Positions 10,848 through 22,060 of a DNA stretch of 64,000 nucleotides are shown piece after piece. The position numbers and the translations under genes were made by a program. The number at the start of each line of letters is the position of its first letter. The stretch's first letter is position 1. Origin of the DNA: Plasmopara viticola (Eukaryota; Oomycota; Peronosporomycetes; Peronosporales; Peronosporaceae); contig MBPM02000052.1 of NCBI GenBank assembly GCA_001695595.3, positions 434,001 to 498,000 on the forward strand. The letters run 5' to 3'. The notes under the pieces were generated by a model. That model was not told where the DNA came from. It saw nothing but the letters and a program-made list of their open reading frames with translations, and did not search any database.

Positions 10848-12960
10848 CAGAGCTGGATGCTAACACAGGCTCTAATGTCTCGTTCATGTAGAAATATATT
10901 TAGTCTGCAACGCCCACTTTTTGTTAATAAGAAAAAAACATTAATTTAACAGGCGATAGTAGTCACTGCGTTCGTTGGTAGCGTCTTTCAATGGACAGAT
11001 CCACGAGAAACGAGAAGCACCGGATCCTGCCATACCAATGCTCTCAGACTAGACCACATCCAAAAATTGATAGCTTAAGAAACGACGTGATGGATTAGTC
11101 CAGTAGTGTGAAGGGACGCTACACTAAGTCGACATTTTGTGGTGTAAGCTGACATCTCTCTGAAGTCTTGCAGGAGTGATGGCTCCTAATACCTACACCT
11201 GTTTGCCTGCTGAGGTACTTTAGAGAGTATCGTAATCTTGTATGTAATCTGCCTTATGTACAGAGCTTAATCTTGTGCATACAAAAAAGGATTAGCAGGA
11301 CCAACATTAGAATGGTGCTTGTTGATAAATAAATTATTTCTTTTAATGCACATGTCAATTTCCTCATGACCACGGATGATGGACCTTCATTCTCAGAAAG
11401 TCGCATATCTTCCTACTCTTCGATTTGTGCAAGGTGCCTTCTTACGTGATAGAACTTGTACTTGATGCTAAGCCCTCGTAGGTATGACTATCTAGCAAAG
11501 AACTGAAGAAATATAGAATTACCTTACCCCCATCTCTTCAGCGAGTGCTCGATAGACTCTCTGACTTCTTTAAGTCTGAAAAATCGGCTGCATTGCAGCT
11601 CATTTCCGCTAAGCATTTTTTAAAAAGATCATCGGGAGAGCAAACTACAGGCTCCGGTAACCCGGACGGAAGAGCCTATTGCGCAGTTCAAGCTTATCCT
11701 TTTAAAGTTACAGTCGGCCATTTAAGCGGGTTTTTTTTCTGAATTGACCAAGTGTGCTCGGTGCTAGCATGTGAAGGCGTGGACGCTAACCTGCACTGTA
11801 CATAATTTATAAATCGCCCTTTTATTTGGCCGTACTTAAGCTTTGTTTTCCTTGTAACAACCACTTCGTTTAGTTAAACTTTTGCATGAAATAAGCGATT
11901 AATTATTGCAATAAAAACAAATATATATATTGTATGTCAGCCTGTATAATTGTTGCTGGTCAGTTTATAGAAACAATACCGAACCATTCTGCGATCTCCT
12001 GCATAGGTGACGTCACAGATTGTAAGCTGTCGTAATTTTGGAATTTCGCCCATGCAAAGCCTCACTTAAGCTAGTGCACTCGGTAGTCAATACTCTATCT
12101 GCTCTTACGGCCCATTGTAAATTTACGCTCTTTCTTTGAGCTGTAAGAGTAGAGCTATGTGCTAGGGCTCAGGCACAACTGTTTGGCGGCATACTAAGTC
12201 TCCAGAGCTAACTCAAGATTCGATTTTAAGATAATGAAATAAAAGCATTATTTTTATTGTAGAAGTGAAACTAACAGTAAAGTGCCTCGAGCTTTTCATC
12301 CATACGCAAATCCAATGCAAGTTGCAGATCGCTGTGTGCCTGATTACAAGAACTGCTATTTATTCTCTGCCCGGACTTTTTCACATTCCAGAAAGGAGTT
12401 TAAATTTATACAGTTGATTGATAAAGTTCATTTAGGTTGAATTATTATCGATACTTATAAAGCATTGTAGTATTTACTAGCACTGGTACCTTGTGCTCAA
12501 AACATCAATCGACTTGTGTTGCACAATGTAGTAAAATTGTCGCTTCACGCTACTCTCTTTCATTTGGACTATTAATCAGTCATATTTTGTTACTAAAGCT
12601 GCTACTCACAAGCTTACATGGCAACCTGAGTAAGCCGCAAAGCTTATTTAACTCATGCTTCATCTTGTGTTCGGATTTCACAGTAATACTAAGGCATGAG
12701 CCAAAGTCTAAGTGCTCGAATACGGCACGATTTGTCAAATTTAGCAATGTACGACATCCGATGACGACATTTTTTTAACTTGCACCGCGTGCGTCGGTCA
12801 ACTCGTGATCGAAGTGGACAAGACCCAGGCTTTTGGCTCACATACCTCAAGATTTAAGGGTGACGAAGGTAAGTACTCTACTTAACAAAGATTGAGCCCT
12901 ACTCTTGAGCAGGCTCGTAGAACCAAAGTCAAATTACTCTTGAGCGGTAAGTTTCTTATA
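10848..12960. repeat. Right arm of inverted repeat around effector A
   Basis: Inverted partner of 5280-7352. It lacks the family 1 SINE and keeps the empty insertion site at about 11734-11749. Its part from about 11190 onward also belongs to the longer direct duplication 11190-17880 / 49370-56925. Open frames at 11545-11742 and 12491-12778 are not conserved in the partner copies. Confidence 0.75.
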
Positions 12961-15900
12961 CACCACGTTTATCTAAGTTGCACAATAGCAAGTTTGTACG
13001 TCAACCGTCAAGTACTCATGTGCGAACGTGTGCGATACGAGCGTTGCACGCGCTCTGCAAATAAGTGTTTGCGCATGATGAGTCAAAGATTTGTGAAATC
13101 TTTTTGATGAGGCACTAGAGCGCGAAGTGCTATAGACGAACGAAATCTAATTTTCGCATCACTCCACAGACGAATCTCAAGCACACTTTCTACCGCTAAA
13201 ATTCGAAGCACGGAGTTTACAAGCGGAGATCAAATCGAAGATCCTGGTGAGATCTGCGAAAGACGTTCTCACCGGAGCGTTTTCTTTTAAGGTCGCAGAT
13301 AATAGGACGACCTTCGATCAGTATGAAGGACATGCGTTTAGCGGACTTGTGTCAAAGTCTGCTAGAAATTTTACGAAGTGCGAGCAAAGAGTGCAATTTC
13401 TAGCATTCTGATTTGTAGCGCTGAAGTTTTTCTTTTTTCTCTCGACAATTTATAGTGTGCGAGAAACACTAATCAGGCTGCAATCTCGGAACCGGATCGA
13501 CGTTCTTTTATCCACAGAACAACCCCGGTAGTCCACATGGGTAATTTTCTGCGGGGGCTTTTGGAGCTGCACTTGACATTCAAAACAAAGTCACAGTCGC
13601 GTTCGTTGATTTCAAAAACAAGTGGGCAAAACAATCATTTTTGTGGCTTTCCAGCAAGATCTTCGCGTTCAATGCACAAGTCATACCAATGCCGGGAATC
13701 TCGCTTTTCCCGAGCTCTAAGTATTACTAGCGCTCACGCATTCTTTTTTTTAAAAAAGGCATTAGCATTTCGGATATATTTAACGGAAGCTGATAGCCTC
13801 CATTACCATTATACTCTCCCTCGGGACAACCTTATGTGACTCGAAACACCAATGGCCTAAAAGAAAGCCTATCGCTTCAAAGGCGCAGACAGTAGCGATG
13901 CATGAATTTGTTCGCGGCTGTGCTTTTTTATAAGTTGTTTAGACATGCTCACTAAAAATGCAGAAACGGCTAGCATCCTTTAGGGAGCGACAGCACACTT
14001 ATACTGGTCTTGAGGGGATCGACTTGTGCAACAGATTGCAATTTAATTTCTAAGTTATATGATGATGTACAGTTACTAAATTTGAATTTGCAACAATATA
14101 CTTTTTGATTCATTTTCCAGTATACGAATCGGTATAAATATCGCTAGAGTACATATCATGCACCATTTTATAGGACTTTTTGTAACGGGAAGATACAAAA
14201 GCAAAAGAAAATGTGGCGATCCTTTATTATTTTTTCACAGATTGTAGATTGAACAGAAAAATAATTTAAAGCTCTATATCTGAGCAGGGATTATACTTAT
14301 TGATGCGTCTATAAATCAACGAATTGGTACGTTATCGACAGCGTTCCTGTCATGCATCAAAAGCCACCATTATACATCTACTCTTCGTATTGAAAAGACA
14401 CAAAAGCAAACCATTATGTGGCGTCCCATTACGAATCTCCGCTTTGAGTGTCAAATACCGTTTAGTAGTGAGCAATGAGTGTCATAAACATTTCTCGACT
14501 CTAGTACAAACGTCAGTCTGGTGAGAGCGATGACGAAGAAGGCAGCAAAGGTAGCCGCTGTTTGGAAAGGTCATCTAAGTAATGATCACGCCAGCTCTCG
14601 AATAGGTCGATTTGCCTACACAACGTCCCTCTACATCAAAATTAGGCTTTGTGGCTGAGGTTGCCTCCATACGCCAGCAACAAAGGGTGCATAAACCCCT
14701 TCTTATTACCAGCAAGTATGACCGAAAAAAAATGGGTGCGCTCCGGTGAAACCTTGTCTGAGTTTTTGACCTTTTGAGAGCTACGAAAAACTTCGAGGGA
14801 TACAAAAGCCTTCAAAACAATCCCGAGGCACTTTAAAAGTTAGTCTTGACAATCTCGAAGACCCTTGATCTATTTAACTAATGAGTGAGAGTATAACCGG
14901 AGCTTTATCGCCGCTAGCTTACGCACAGCTGATTGCATGGACTGAAACGTCAACAAAAGCTCTTAGCAATTTGTCTCGTATGGCCAAGCCATGACGGATG
15001 CTTGCTAAGAGCTTTTGGCAAAGTCTCGGCTAGACTAGAAGGTAGCTAAGCAGAAACACCGATATATTGATCCGAATTTTGCAGACGCAAAGAACAGTAT
15101 ACTTCAAAGGCACATAAGGATCCAATTAGCGGTTACTAATACCGAAAAAATATTACCTTGGTTTTCACAACAAATTGCTTCAGCTTGATTTTCATAGCAT
15201 ATCGATGGCCTCACGTGTGCAAAAGGTGTGCCAATTATATAAAGACTAGTGAGCCCTTCAGATAGTTTGACACACAAATCACTCGTCAATTCCTTTGCAG
15301 CTGTTAGTTCCCGACGGACTTACAAGAAAAGTTTGCGAAAAAAATCGGCCCCCTATAATAGACCGGGTATGGCTTGTAATTATATCCGAATAAAATGAGC
15401 TCAAGTGTTCGCTGGCTATGGGTTGATCCAGAGAAGCTGCAAGGTGCCTTCCATTGCCAAATTCCGAAAAAAATTGATTGCGGACACTTGGTCACACAGG
15501 AGGTACTAATCGTTGCGTTGAAGACGCGAAGTGAAGTTTTCAAAGGCCACCTCCTTTGCTCCATGACCGCCAGCTTTATTTCGGAACGCGTAGTGAAGCA
15601 GTGATGCTTTCATGGGTGCCACGAGCTTTTTGTTAAATGCCGTGGCTCTTTTTTCATTTCAACTTCGAACCCGTTTAAATGGCATCAGAACGACTGCGAA
15701 AGTCCGCCTTGATCAGAGGGTAGAATAGGCACGTGCTTCTTTGCACACTAAGCATATAAATTTGAAGTACTTTGTGCAAGAGGGTTGAGTGCTTAGTCCT
15801 ATAACCTGGCGTCTCGCTTGAACCCCGGAATATATCCTGTTGCTGAACCATGGTGGTGGTAGTTTTGGTAAATACTCACATTCGCATTTTTTGATCCAAG

Positions 15901-16509
15901 TGAATTGGCTTGATGTAGTACTAAAAGCACGCAGATGGCCACTTTAAGATATCGCTGGTACAATTAATCAGCTCATTGACCAACGTAAGGTGTGTGTTCT
16001 CTCCGAGCAAGTTAGTGCGATTTGAAGGGCTGCATACACGGAGCTAGACAATAATCACATTTCTATAGTAAGCCATATGATAGACTGAACAGGTGAACGG
16101 TGTCGTAAAAGATGTGCTGCGAAACGCATGATCACATGTCCGAAGGTTCTAGAGCACTATGGTCATAAATGTAATGGTTGCAATCCAAAAGATCGACGAT
16201 TTTCCAAGAAACCATGGATGGATTAACTAGCCCCACACTCTGTTGACGCAACATCATCATCTTATTTTGATTTTCGGATTTAAAAGCGAAGAGTAGCCAA
16301 GCAATATGCTAGTATTAGCCCGTTAAAAGACCCCGTGTGTTGTAACACGTACGGTGGAAAGTAAACTAAAGCTAAGACTCATTCATCGTATATTCTGACT
16401 AAATGAAGAGCAACACCAAATAAGTCCCAAAAATGAGAAGTGTGCGATTACAAGATCAAATAATGCCACCATCTAAGGCCCAATTTCAATTTTCTCTTTG
16501 TCTTGCCAA

Positions 16510-16690
16510 TTAAGGTCATCAAAATAATATGTCTAGACATTTCAAATGAATGCGAGAACAAATTGTGTTCTATATGGGCTTACAAAAGCGTACTATGACT
16601 CGGATTAGGCGTGCGCGAAATAGGTAATGCCGAGTCATATGACCCAGGTACAGTCACTGCAGACTGCTCTACCAACTGGCCTAAATGTGA
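16510..16690 (-). mobile_element. Degenerate tRNA-like SINE, family 3
   Basis: On the minus strand a D-arm-like TAGGCCAGTTGGTAGAGCAG (A box) is followed by TACCTGGGTCATATGACTC where the T arm would be. The cloverleaf is not complete and no acceptor stem closes, so I call a tRNA-derived element, not a tRNA gene. The direct duplicate lies at about 55620-55790, where most of the A-box part is lost. Confidence 0.5.
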
Positions 16691-16835
16691 TTATGGTTTC
16701 TTATTATGACAAATCAAATGCGTAGGATCCCTTCAAAACAAATTTTAATGACCGAGTATTTAGTAGAATTTACAGAAGAAATACATGCATATTGTCACAA
16801 CACGCGTTAAAATCATTTTCTCAAATTTAGGCAGA

Positions 16836-16932
16836 TAATGTTTGCTTGACAGTGCGAAATTTTTGCCTTGATTGATAATTGTGTAATGATTATCAATTAA
16901 GGCAAAAATTTCGCACTGTCAAGCAAACATTA
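16836..16932. repeat. 44-bp near-perfect hairpin (inverted repeat, 9-nt loop)
   Basis: Arms 16836-16879 and 16889-16932 pair over 44 bp with a single mismatch, around the loop TGTGTAATG. The duplicate segment near 55935-56035 has one arm only, diverged, followed by unrelated sequence. The second arm was therefore gained in this copy, or lost from the other. If transcribed it would fold into a long hairpin RNA; I see no evidence of transcription. Confidence 0.9.
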
Positions 16933-17212
16933 ACTATCATGTATAATTTTGACGCACTCGATAATTGTGCTTGTATAAGATTACAACTGAAGGCCTTTCA
17001 TGCGTTTTTTGTAGTCTAATACTCGCATTGTTGGCCGCCGCGATGTGCAAGGTAGGATCTTTTGACAAGCCGCGATCTACAACTGATCAGCTTATCCTTC
17101 AAAAGCATCTGCCAAGCCTACCAGGCTACATATGTATTAAATATATTGCTCAGTATTATAAACAAGGAAAATGGACACCACTAATAGTGGTGAGCAGTAA
17201 TAGGTCTTTGTC

Positions 17213-17256
17213 AGAGATCGAACTCGGGACCTCTCGCACCCTAAGCGAAAATTAAA
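17213..17256 (-). repeat. tRNA-Pro(AGG)-like 3' half, pseudogene or SINE remnant
   Basis: Read on the minus strand, this contains a TTCGCTTAGGGTGCGAGAGG anticodon arm with AGG, followed by a TTCGA T-loop. That is the 3' half of a eukaryotic tRNA-Pro. The D arm and acceptor stem are missing, so it cannot be a working tRNA. It abuts the broken 5' end of the effector relic at 17262. A better preserved copy lies at 56293-56340. Confidence 0.5.
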
Positions 17257-17261
17257 CTTAA

Positions 17262-18206
17262 GCTATGGAGGAGATGGAAAGTATGACCTCTTAAAACTGA
17301 TCGCAAGAGGCGCAGACGTGGCATTAGAAACTAAATTTTAAATTGCGATGCTTCTCGCTATGTACTCGGCAACGTCCTTCGGTTTGAGAGAGTAGAAGAT
17401 CGACCGTCACGGGAATAGGCCAAGGTTTGGGTCAGACAAGCACACGGACAATATTGAGCGAATTTATGAAGCTTTTGTCAGCCTCTTCGACGAAAATGTA
17501 CAAAGTACTTCGTAGAAATTACCTATTTTTGAAGCATGTCGAATTAAAAAAATTGCGCAATATTTCACGAGCAAAGTCTCGTTCGCCAAGCGCAGCGGTA
17601 TGTGCTCGAAATATTTGCGAAATATAACAAGAGCCATATAGTGTGGTAACTTTGGAAGAAATTGTCAGATCTACTGAGATTTGGCGTGCTCAACAAATTG
17701 CCAAATATTTATTCTCACAGATGGATGTGGATGTACAATATTGGCCTGATAAAATGGCGTGTCACCAAGTCTTGGTGGAAAGTCAGACACAAACAAAGCT
17801 CTTCTACTCAAAATTGCATCGCGTGAATTCAAAAACACAACATAGGCTTTCAAACGTGGCCGCTCTGTCTTAAGAAACTCAAGATGCACCTTTTATGGCA
17901 GCACCGACACAACCAGGCTTCCTATCGAGCAACCGAAAAGGCGAAGTTAGAGTCATTAATGCCACTCTTGACAAAGCCGACGACGTCTGGTGCCCACTCC
18001 GTCTTTGTAACATCATCAAGTCCAGCTCTGACGATCCAGGCCGTGCTTTGCCATGTATGAGCCAGGCGACCACTCTCATTCTTATGAAAACTCGAGACTC
18101 AGCTTTGCCGGTCCAAGCAGTGCTTTTGTATCGTTCTAACACTGAATGTGCACAATTCACAGTCGTTGGCACCCACATTCATTGCATTGATGCTCAACGA
18201 CAATAA
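17262..18206 (+). pseudogene. RxLR-effector relic F (N-terminus missing)
   Basis: Colinear with the coding sequence of effectors B and D from the conserved core to the C-terminal tail, but with many stops and shifts. It opens with AGCTATGGAGGAGATGGAAA, matching the AMDEMKSAEKYD region. It continues through the GACAAGCACACGGACAATAT patch (DKHxDxIERV region) and the CAAGCGCAGCGGTATGTGCT patch (QRYVL region), and ends with a tail (17880-18206) that still resembles the PSSAxxPYKPGDxS...ENSRLSFGGPSSA region. Signal peptide, RxLR and EER are absent. The 3' end is better preserved than the middle. Duplicated at 56344-56925. Confidence 0.75.
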
Positions 18207-19129
18207 AAGGCAACTTAACCTTGGTTGTGTTTATGACATAGCTCGGAGGAAGTAGAACGACTAATAAATTTTTGGCTGGTTAATTTACAAGAGCCCAACA
18301 CACAGTCCTGCTCTTGCTGAATACTTCATGCTTAATTTGAGCAAGAAGCGGCACTAATTTTGGGCTTCGTACTGGTCTTGCATTTGTGCTTTTGATTTCA
18401 ATTTTTATGCAGTCTTTGTTTTTTGTACTCCGGTTACTTTTATCTACAAGCCTGTTGTCTGGATCGCTTTAAACGCCTTTTTGTTTCGTTTATACTCGCG
18501 AAACCAGCTTTTGCAATTATTCTCACTGGCCGAGCATTTACTATCTCCACAAAATAAAAGCAAACGAAGGTGTCAGGATCAATAAAAAAGATAAAGGATG
18601 CGTCGAAAGCTCTTTTCACCTCGAGTTTAATAGATCAGCGGTATAGCCGTCGCGTACATTCGATGCCAAATTGGCAAAGAAAGTGGACACCCCTTACCAT
18701 GATTTGAGCTCACCAGAAGTCATAACACATTTACCGAGCTCCTATCGTTTCTCTGATTAAAAATTTGCTAAGCTATTTTACTGTCTATAGAAAAATCGTT
18801 GTATGCTCAGAAAAACATTATAGAAGGATCTTCTGAAATTATACAAAAGTACGTGTTCCAAAGCCTATTTTCTCGTCTGGACGACGGCCTGAGGGTAAGC
18901 TCTCCACGCACTTACACTTTTCAAAGGTGCAGGCACTAATGGTAAAAGAAGCGCTTCAAAGCGCTTTTCTTGAGAAGGATAGCCGTGGAGAGGAATGCTT
19001 ATCCAAACCGCCATATGATGGTATTTTTCCCACGCGAGAAGTGGTGCTGGCAGACTCGATAACTAGAGGCCAGTCCCAAATAATCAAAGTAGAGCAACTT
19101 ATTCGCTTTAGCCGCAGGAACTAAGGGAA
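18207..19129. other. Spacer, no gene recognised
   Basis: AT-rich, with only short frames. I could not match it confidently to other parts of the window. It separates effector relic F from the repeat beginning near 19130. Confidence 0.4.
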
Positions 19130-20170
19130 CATGATCATCAATTATCCAGGAGGAAGCCGATAAAAAAAATCTTCGGCTCATCCGTGTGCTTTTAGTGGAT
19201 CACTAAGAAAAGCCGCGGTCAATCAGTAGAAGCGGGACGCCTCATTAATAGATACCAAGTCCTCCTGGTACATGTTTGGTTGGTGCCGGCCATTTTTGGA
19301 GAGCTTGACAGATTTATATAAATTTAGTAGTGGTGGACTGCTTGTTGTACATTCATGTGTACGATTGAATAGAGACGTATACAAAAAACTACAGTTGCAA
19401 GCCTGATGTGATTTTTGTGCCTTTTAGATAATCAGCAACAATTATACGGGCTAAGTTATAGTCTACTTTTGCTCTTCTATAACAATTATTGGAAAATCCG
19501 GCCTAGATACAAATTAGCTGCTTTGTGGTAAACAAAGTTGAACTAGGCTGAATAACACGATGATATGAAAACTCTGTTTGGTAGAACTTTTTGCGGGTTT
19601 AAGCCTGGCATTTCATACGAACGCAACACGCACATGACTATTATCCTCCAGGATTGAACCACTTAAGTGGCTGTCTTTATCTTCGACGGTTCAAAATGAG
19701 CTACATCAGCTTAAACCTCAGGTCACATCAGGCGGTTCCGTTCGAGCTATAGAAGCCAGTTCTCTTGTCCCCTCTATTATAGACTTCTTCACAAGAAAGT
19801 CTAAAATCGAGGGCGCAAGATGCAGATACTTGGCAGCATAGAGGGCCGCGAATTCGGCCATCTTCTTAGACTCGCAAAAGTGAGAAAGCTATCAAGCACT
19901 ACAAATTGTCTGTTCGACATGTGCGAAGAGGTTATTTTGTATAGATTTGATATTTTGCAAGATAGTCAATCTACTCGCGTAAGAGCAAAAATGGCTACAG
20001 GAGGTATGGAACCTTGCGCTAAGGGCTTGAAGGTAATTATACGACTTTTGTGTGAACAACCATTCTCTATCCTCGATTTGAAATAAATCGACATGTGCAA
20101 TACGCTGAAATCTAAAATTAGACGTATTTCTTACGATACCATCTCATTTTTATCTTGTTTGCGACTGTTT
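19130..20170 (+). repeat. Repeat, inverted partner of 42310-43200
   Basis: Patches such as CAGGAGGAAGCCGA (19148) and CAATCTACTCGCGT (19968) recur inverted in 42310-43200, and the second also directly in 57160-57220. The 88-aa open frame at 19820-20086 is not open in the other copies, so I leave it uncalled. It lies downstream of effector B, as the partner lies outside the D locus. Confidence 0.5.
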
Positions 20171-20497
20171 ATATGCGCTAGTTTAAACATTGTCGTTTAG
20201 GCAGGGAAGTATATCCGTTTCGATATACTTCTGCATGCGAACGGGTATAAGTATAGCAAGGGTGCATTCTGGTAGAGAGTGCATATTTCGACACTTGCGC
20301 ATCAACGGCTTTATCGCTGTGCCTTTGAGCCTAACAAGGAAAGAGCTTACGGCGGACCCTTTGTTAATTCTTCTAGAAGATAAGAAATCTTGGCATCTTC
20401 ATAAGTTTGGTGTTATTTGTGTAGATAGTAAATGACGCGTGTAAGCACAACAACAAAGAACGATCTTTTTTAGAAGCAGAAGAAACCCCATTAACAT

Positions 20498-22060
20498 TTA
20501 CGGCACAGATGGAGCTCTGTGAGTGCTTCGGTCATATATACCACCAAGGCTCAGTTCCGTATCGACGTCTTTGGGTCTCAATGCAGTGGACGGGAAAGTC
20601 AACGATTGTGAACTGTGGACATTTGGGTGCCAATACGGGATGTGAGCACTGCTTGGACCGCCAAAGCGGAGTCTTGAGTTTTCAGTATAAACAGAATGGT
20701 CGCCTGGCTTGTATGGGGCAATAAATCTGCTTGGATCGTCAATGCTGGACTTTTTATCTTTAGTAGGGACGGAGTCGTCGCCTGAGGTGGTTGGTTCCAT
20801 CAAAGGTGGCATAGACGGCTCTGAACTCCGCGTTTTTAATTGTTTGGAAGGAAGACTGGCTGTGTCGGTGTTGCCATCAAAGGTACGTCTTGATCTTTTA
20901 CTTAAGACGAAGTGGCTACCTTTAGACGCCCATGCCACGTTAAATGGCTCATGGGGGTACAAACTCGGCCCTTTTGAGTGCGTATGTAGAGTAAGAGCTT
21001 TATTTGGGTCTGCGTTGTCACCAAGATTCGATGGCACGCCCTTTTTATCAGGCCGAAATCGTCTGAAAATGTTGTACATCCGGACCCATCTCTGATAATG
21101 CAAATTCAGCAAATAGTTAAGCACACCAAACTTAAGATGATCCGACAATTCTTCCCACTCAATCCACGCCGAATCGTTCTCTTTCATTTTTCGCAAATCT
21201 CTAAGCACATACCGCTGCGTTTGGCGTACAAGCTTTTGTTTGTGGGATTTTCTGGGACCTTTCTTGACTTTCCACTTGAACATGGCCCAAAGAAACGACG
21301 TTTCTGCGGATGTTATTTGTAAGTTTTTGTCGCAGAGGCTAACAAACGCTCTATGAACTCGATCGATATCGTCCTTGTTCTTGTCCAACACAAGTACTGG
21401 CCTCATGCCTTGAAAGTCGATTTTCCACACGGGTAAACTAAGAATCACATTGCCGGAAATATCACGAGAAGGGTCGCCGAAGGCGGCGGTGTTACGAGAT
21501 GGATTCCAATGTTTCATCAATGCTATGTCTGCGGCTTCTGCGGCCACTTTTAACGCATCATACTTTTCAGCGCTTTTCATCTCGTCCATAGCCTCTGCAG
21601 CGTGTAGCACCTCCTCTACCACCTCTGCTTGTGGCGGCGTCTTTTTTGCAGCCTTTCCAGCGCGTGGCGTCTTTTTTGCAGCCTTTGCAGCGTGTGCCTT
21701 TTTCTTCGAAGCCTGAGCAGCGCGCGACTTTGCGGCGGCCTTTGTAGCGCGTGGCTTCTTCTCCACAACCTTTGCAGCTAAGGGCTTTGTTTCGATAATC
21801 TCTGCAACGAGTGGTAACTTTGCGACACCCTCATTAATCATGCTCGCTAGAGCGTCATAGACAGAGCGCTCTTCATTCGCCGAGTCGTTGTGACTGGCAC
21901 GATTACCTCGGAAAAATCGATTTGGCAGCGACTTTACGACAGCATTCCCGGCTGTTATCACGTCATGATCGAAGGTTTGGAGCGGGTGGCCAGAGTGTGC
22001 AGCTACCTGGCTGCTGGTCACGACAAATAGAGCCGTGAAGACGTAATGCGCTCCACACAT
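20498..22060 (-). CDS. Secreted RxLR-like effector (effector B), intact, Lys/Ala repeats
   Basis: A 520-aa protein counted from MCGAHYV; an in-frame Met ten codons upstream (22090) exists, but the chosen one matches all paralogues and puts the signal peptide (residues 1-21) at the N-terminus. The RxLR position reads RFFR (48-51), a variant, with an intact EER at 63-65. Residues 81-148 are Lys/Ala-rich repeats of about ten residues (KKTPRAGKAA-like units, about seven), reminiscent of linker-histone tails. The conserved core spans about 152-332, with WIEWEEL near 299-305 and YQRWVRMYNIF at 322-332. The tail (333-520) is Ser/Pro-rich with a KRSRR patch at 388-392. No intron. Likely secreted into the host; a nuclear destination is inferred from the basic patches only. 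Whether RFFR supports translocation is open. Confidence 0.88.
   Translation of the reverse strand: MCGAHYVFTALFVVTSSQVAAHSGHPLQTFDHDVITAGNAVVKSLPNRFFRGNRASHNDSANEERSVYDALASMINEGVAKLPLVAEIIETKPLAAKVVEKKPRATKAAAKSRAAQASKKKAHAAKAAKKTPRAGKAAKKTPPQAEVVEEVLHAAEAMDEMKSAEKYDALKVAAEAADIALMKHWNPSRNTAAFGDPSRDISGNVILSLPVWKIDFQGMRPVLVLDKNKDDIDRVHRAFVSLCDKNLQITSAETSFLWAMFKWKVKKGPRKSHKQKLVRQTQRYVLRDLRKMKENDSAWIEWEELSDHLKFGVLNYLLNLHYQRWVRMYNIFRRFRPDKKGVPSNLGDNADPNKALTLHTHSKGPSLYPHEPFNVAWASKGSHFVLSKRSRRTFDGNTDTASLPSKQLKTRSSEPSMPPLMEPTTSGDDSVPTKDKKSSIDDPSRFIAPYKPGDHSVYTENSRLRFGGPSSAHIPYWHPNVHSSQSLTFPSTALRPKDVDTELSLGGIYDRSTHRAPSVP

Larger units (their letters stand above)
11190..17880 (+). repeat. Segmental duplication, copy 1 (partner 49370-56925)
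   Basis: A long direct duplication. Matching anchors include GTGCTCGATAGACTCTCTGA (11545 and 49698), the CAAAACATCAATCGACTTGTG patch (12500 and 50625), the CCCGAGCTCTAAGTATTACTAG-type patch (13720 and 52198), GTCTCGTATGGCCAAGCCATG (14972 and 53623) and the effector relic at the end (17262 and 56344). Copy 2 has its own small insertions and deletions. No intact gene lies in the block apart from the effector relic; the open frames on either strand break in the other copy. Confidence 0.8.

Noticed and set aside
16640..16690. Possible tRNA gene on the minus strand
   Set aside because: D arm is convincing but the acceptor stem does not close and the T arm is poor; seven related degenerate copies show it is a SINE-type element.
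21450..21716. Ala/Phe-rich frame on the plus strand (also 45950-46225)
   Set aside because: It is the antisense reading of the Lys/Ala repeat region of effectors B and D.
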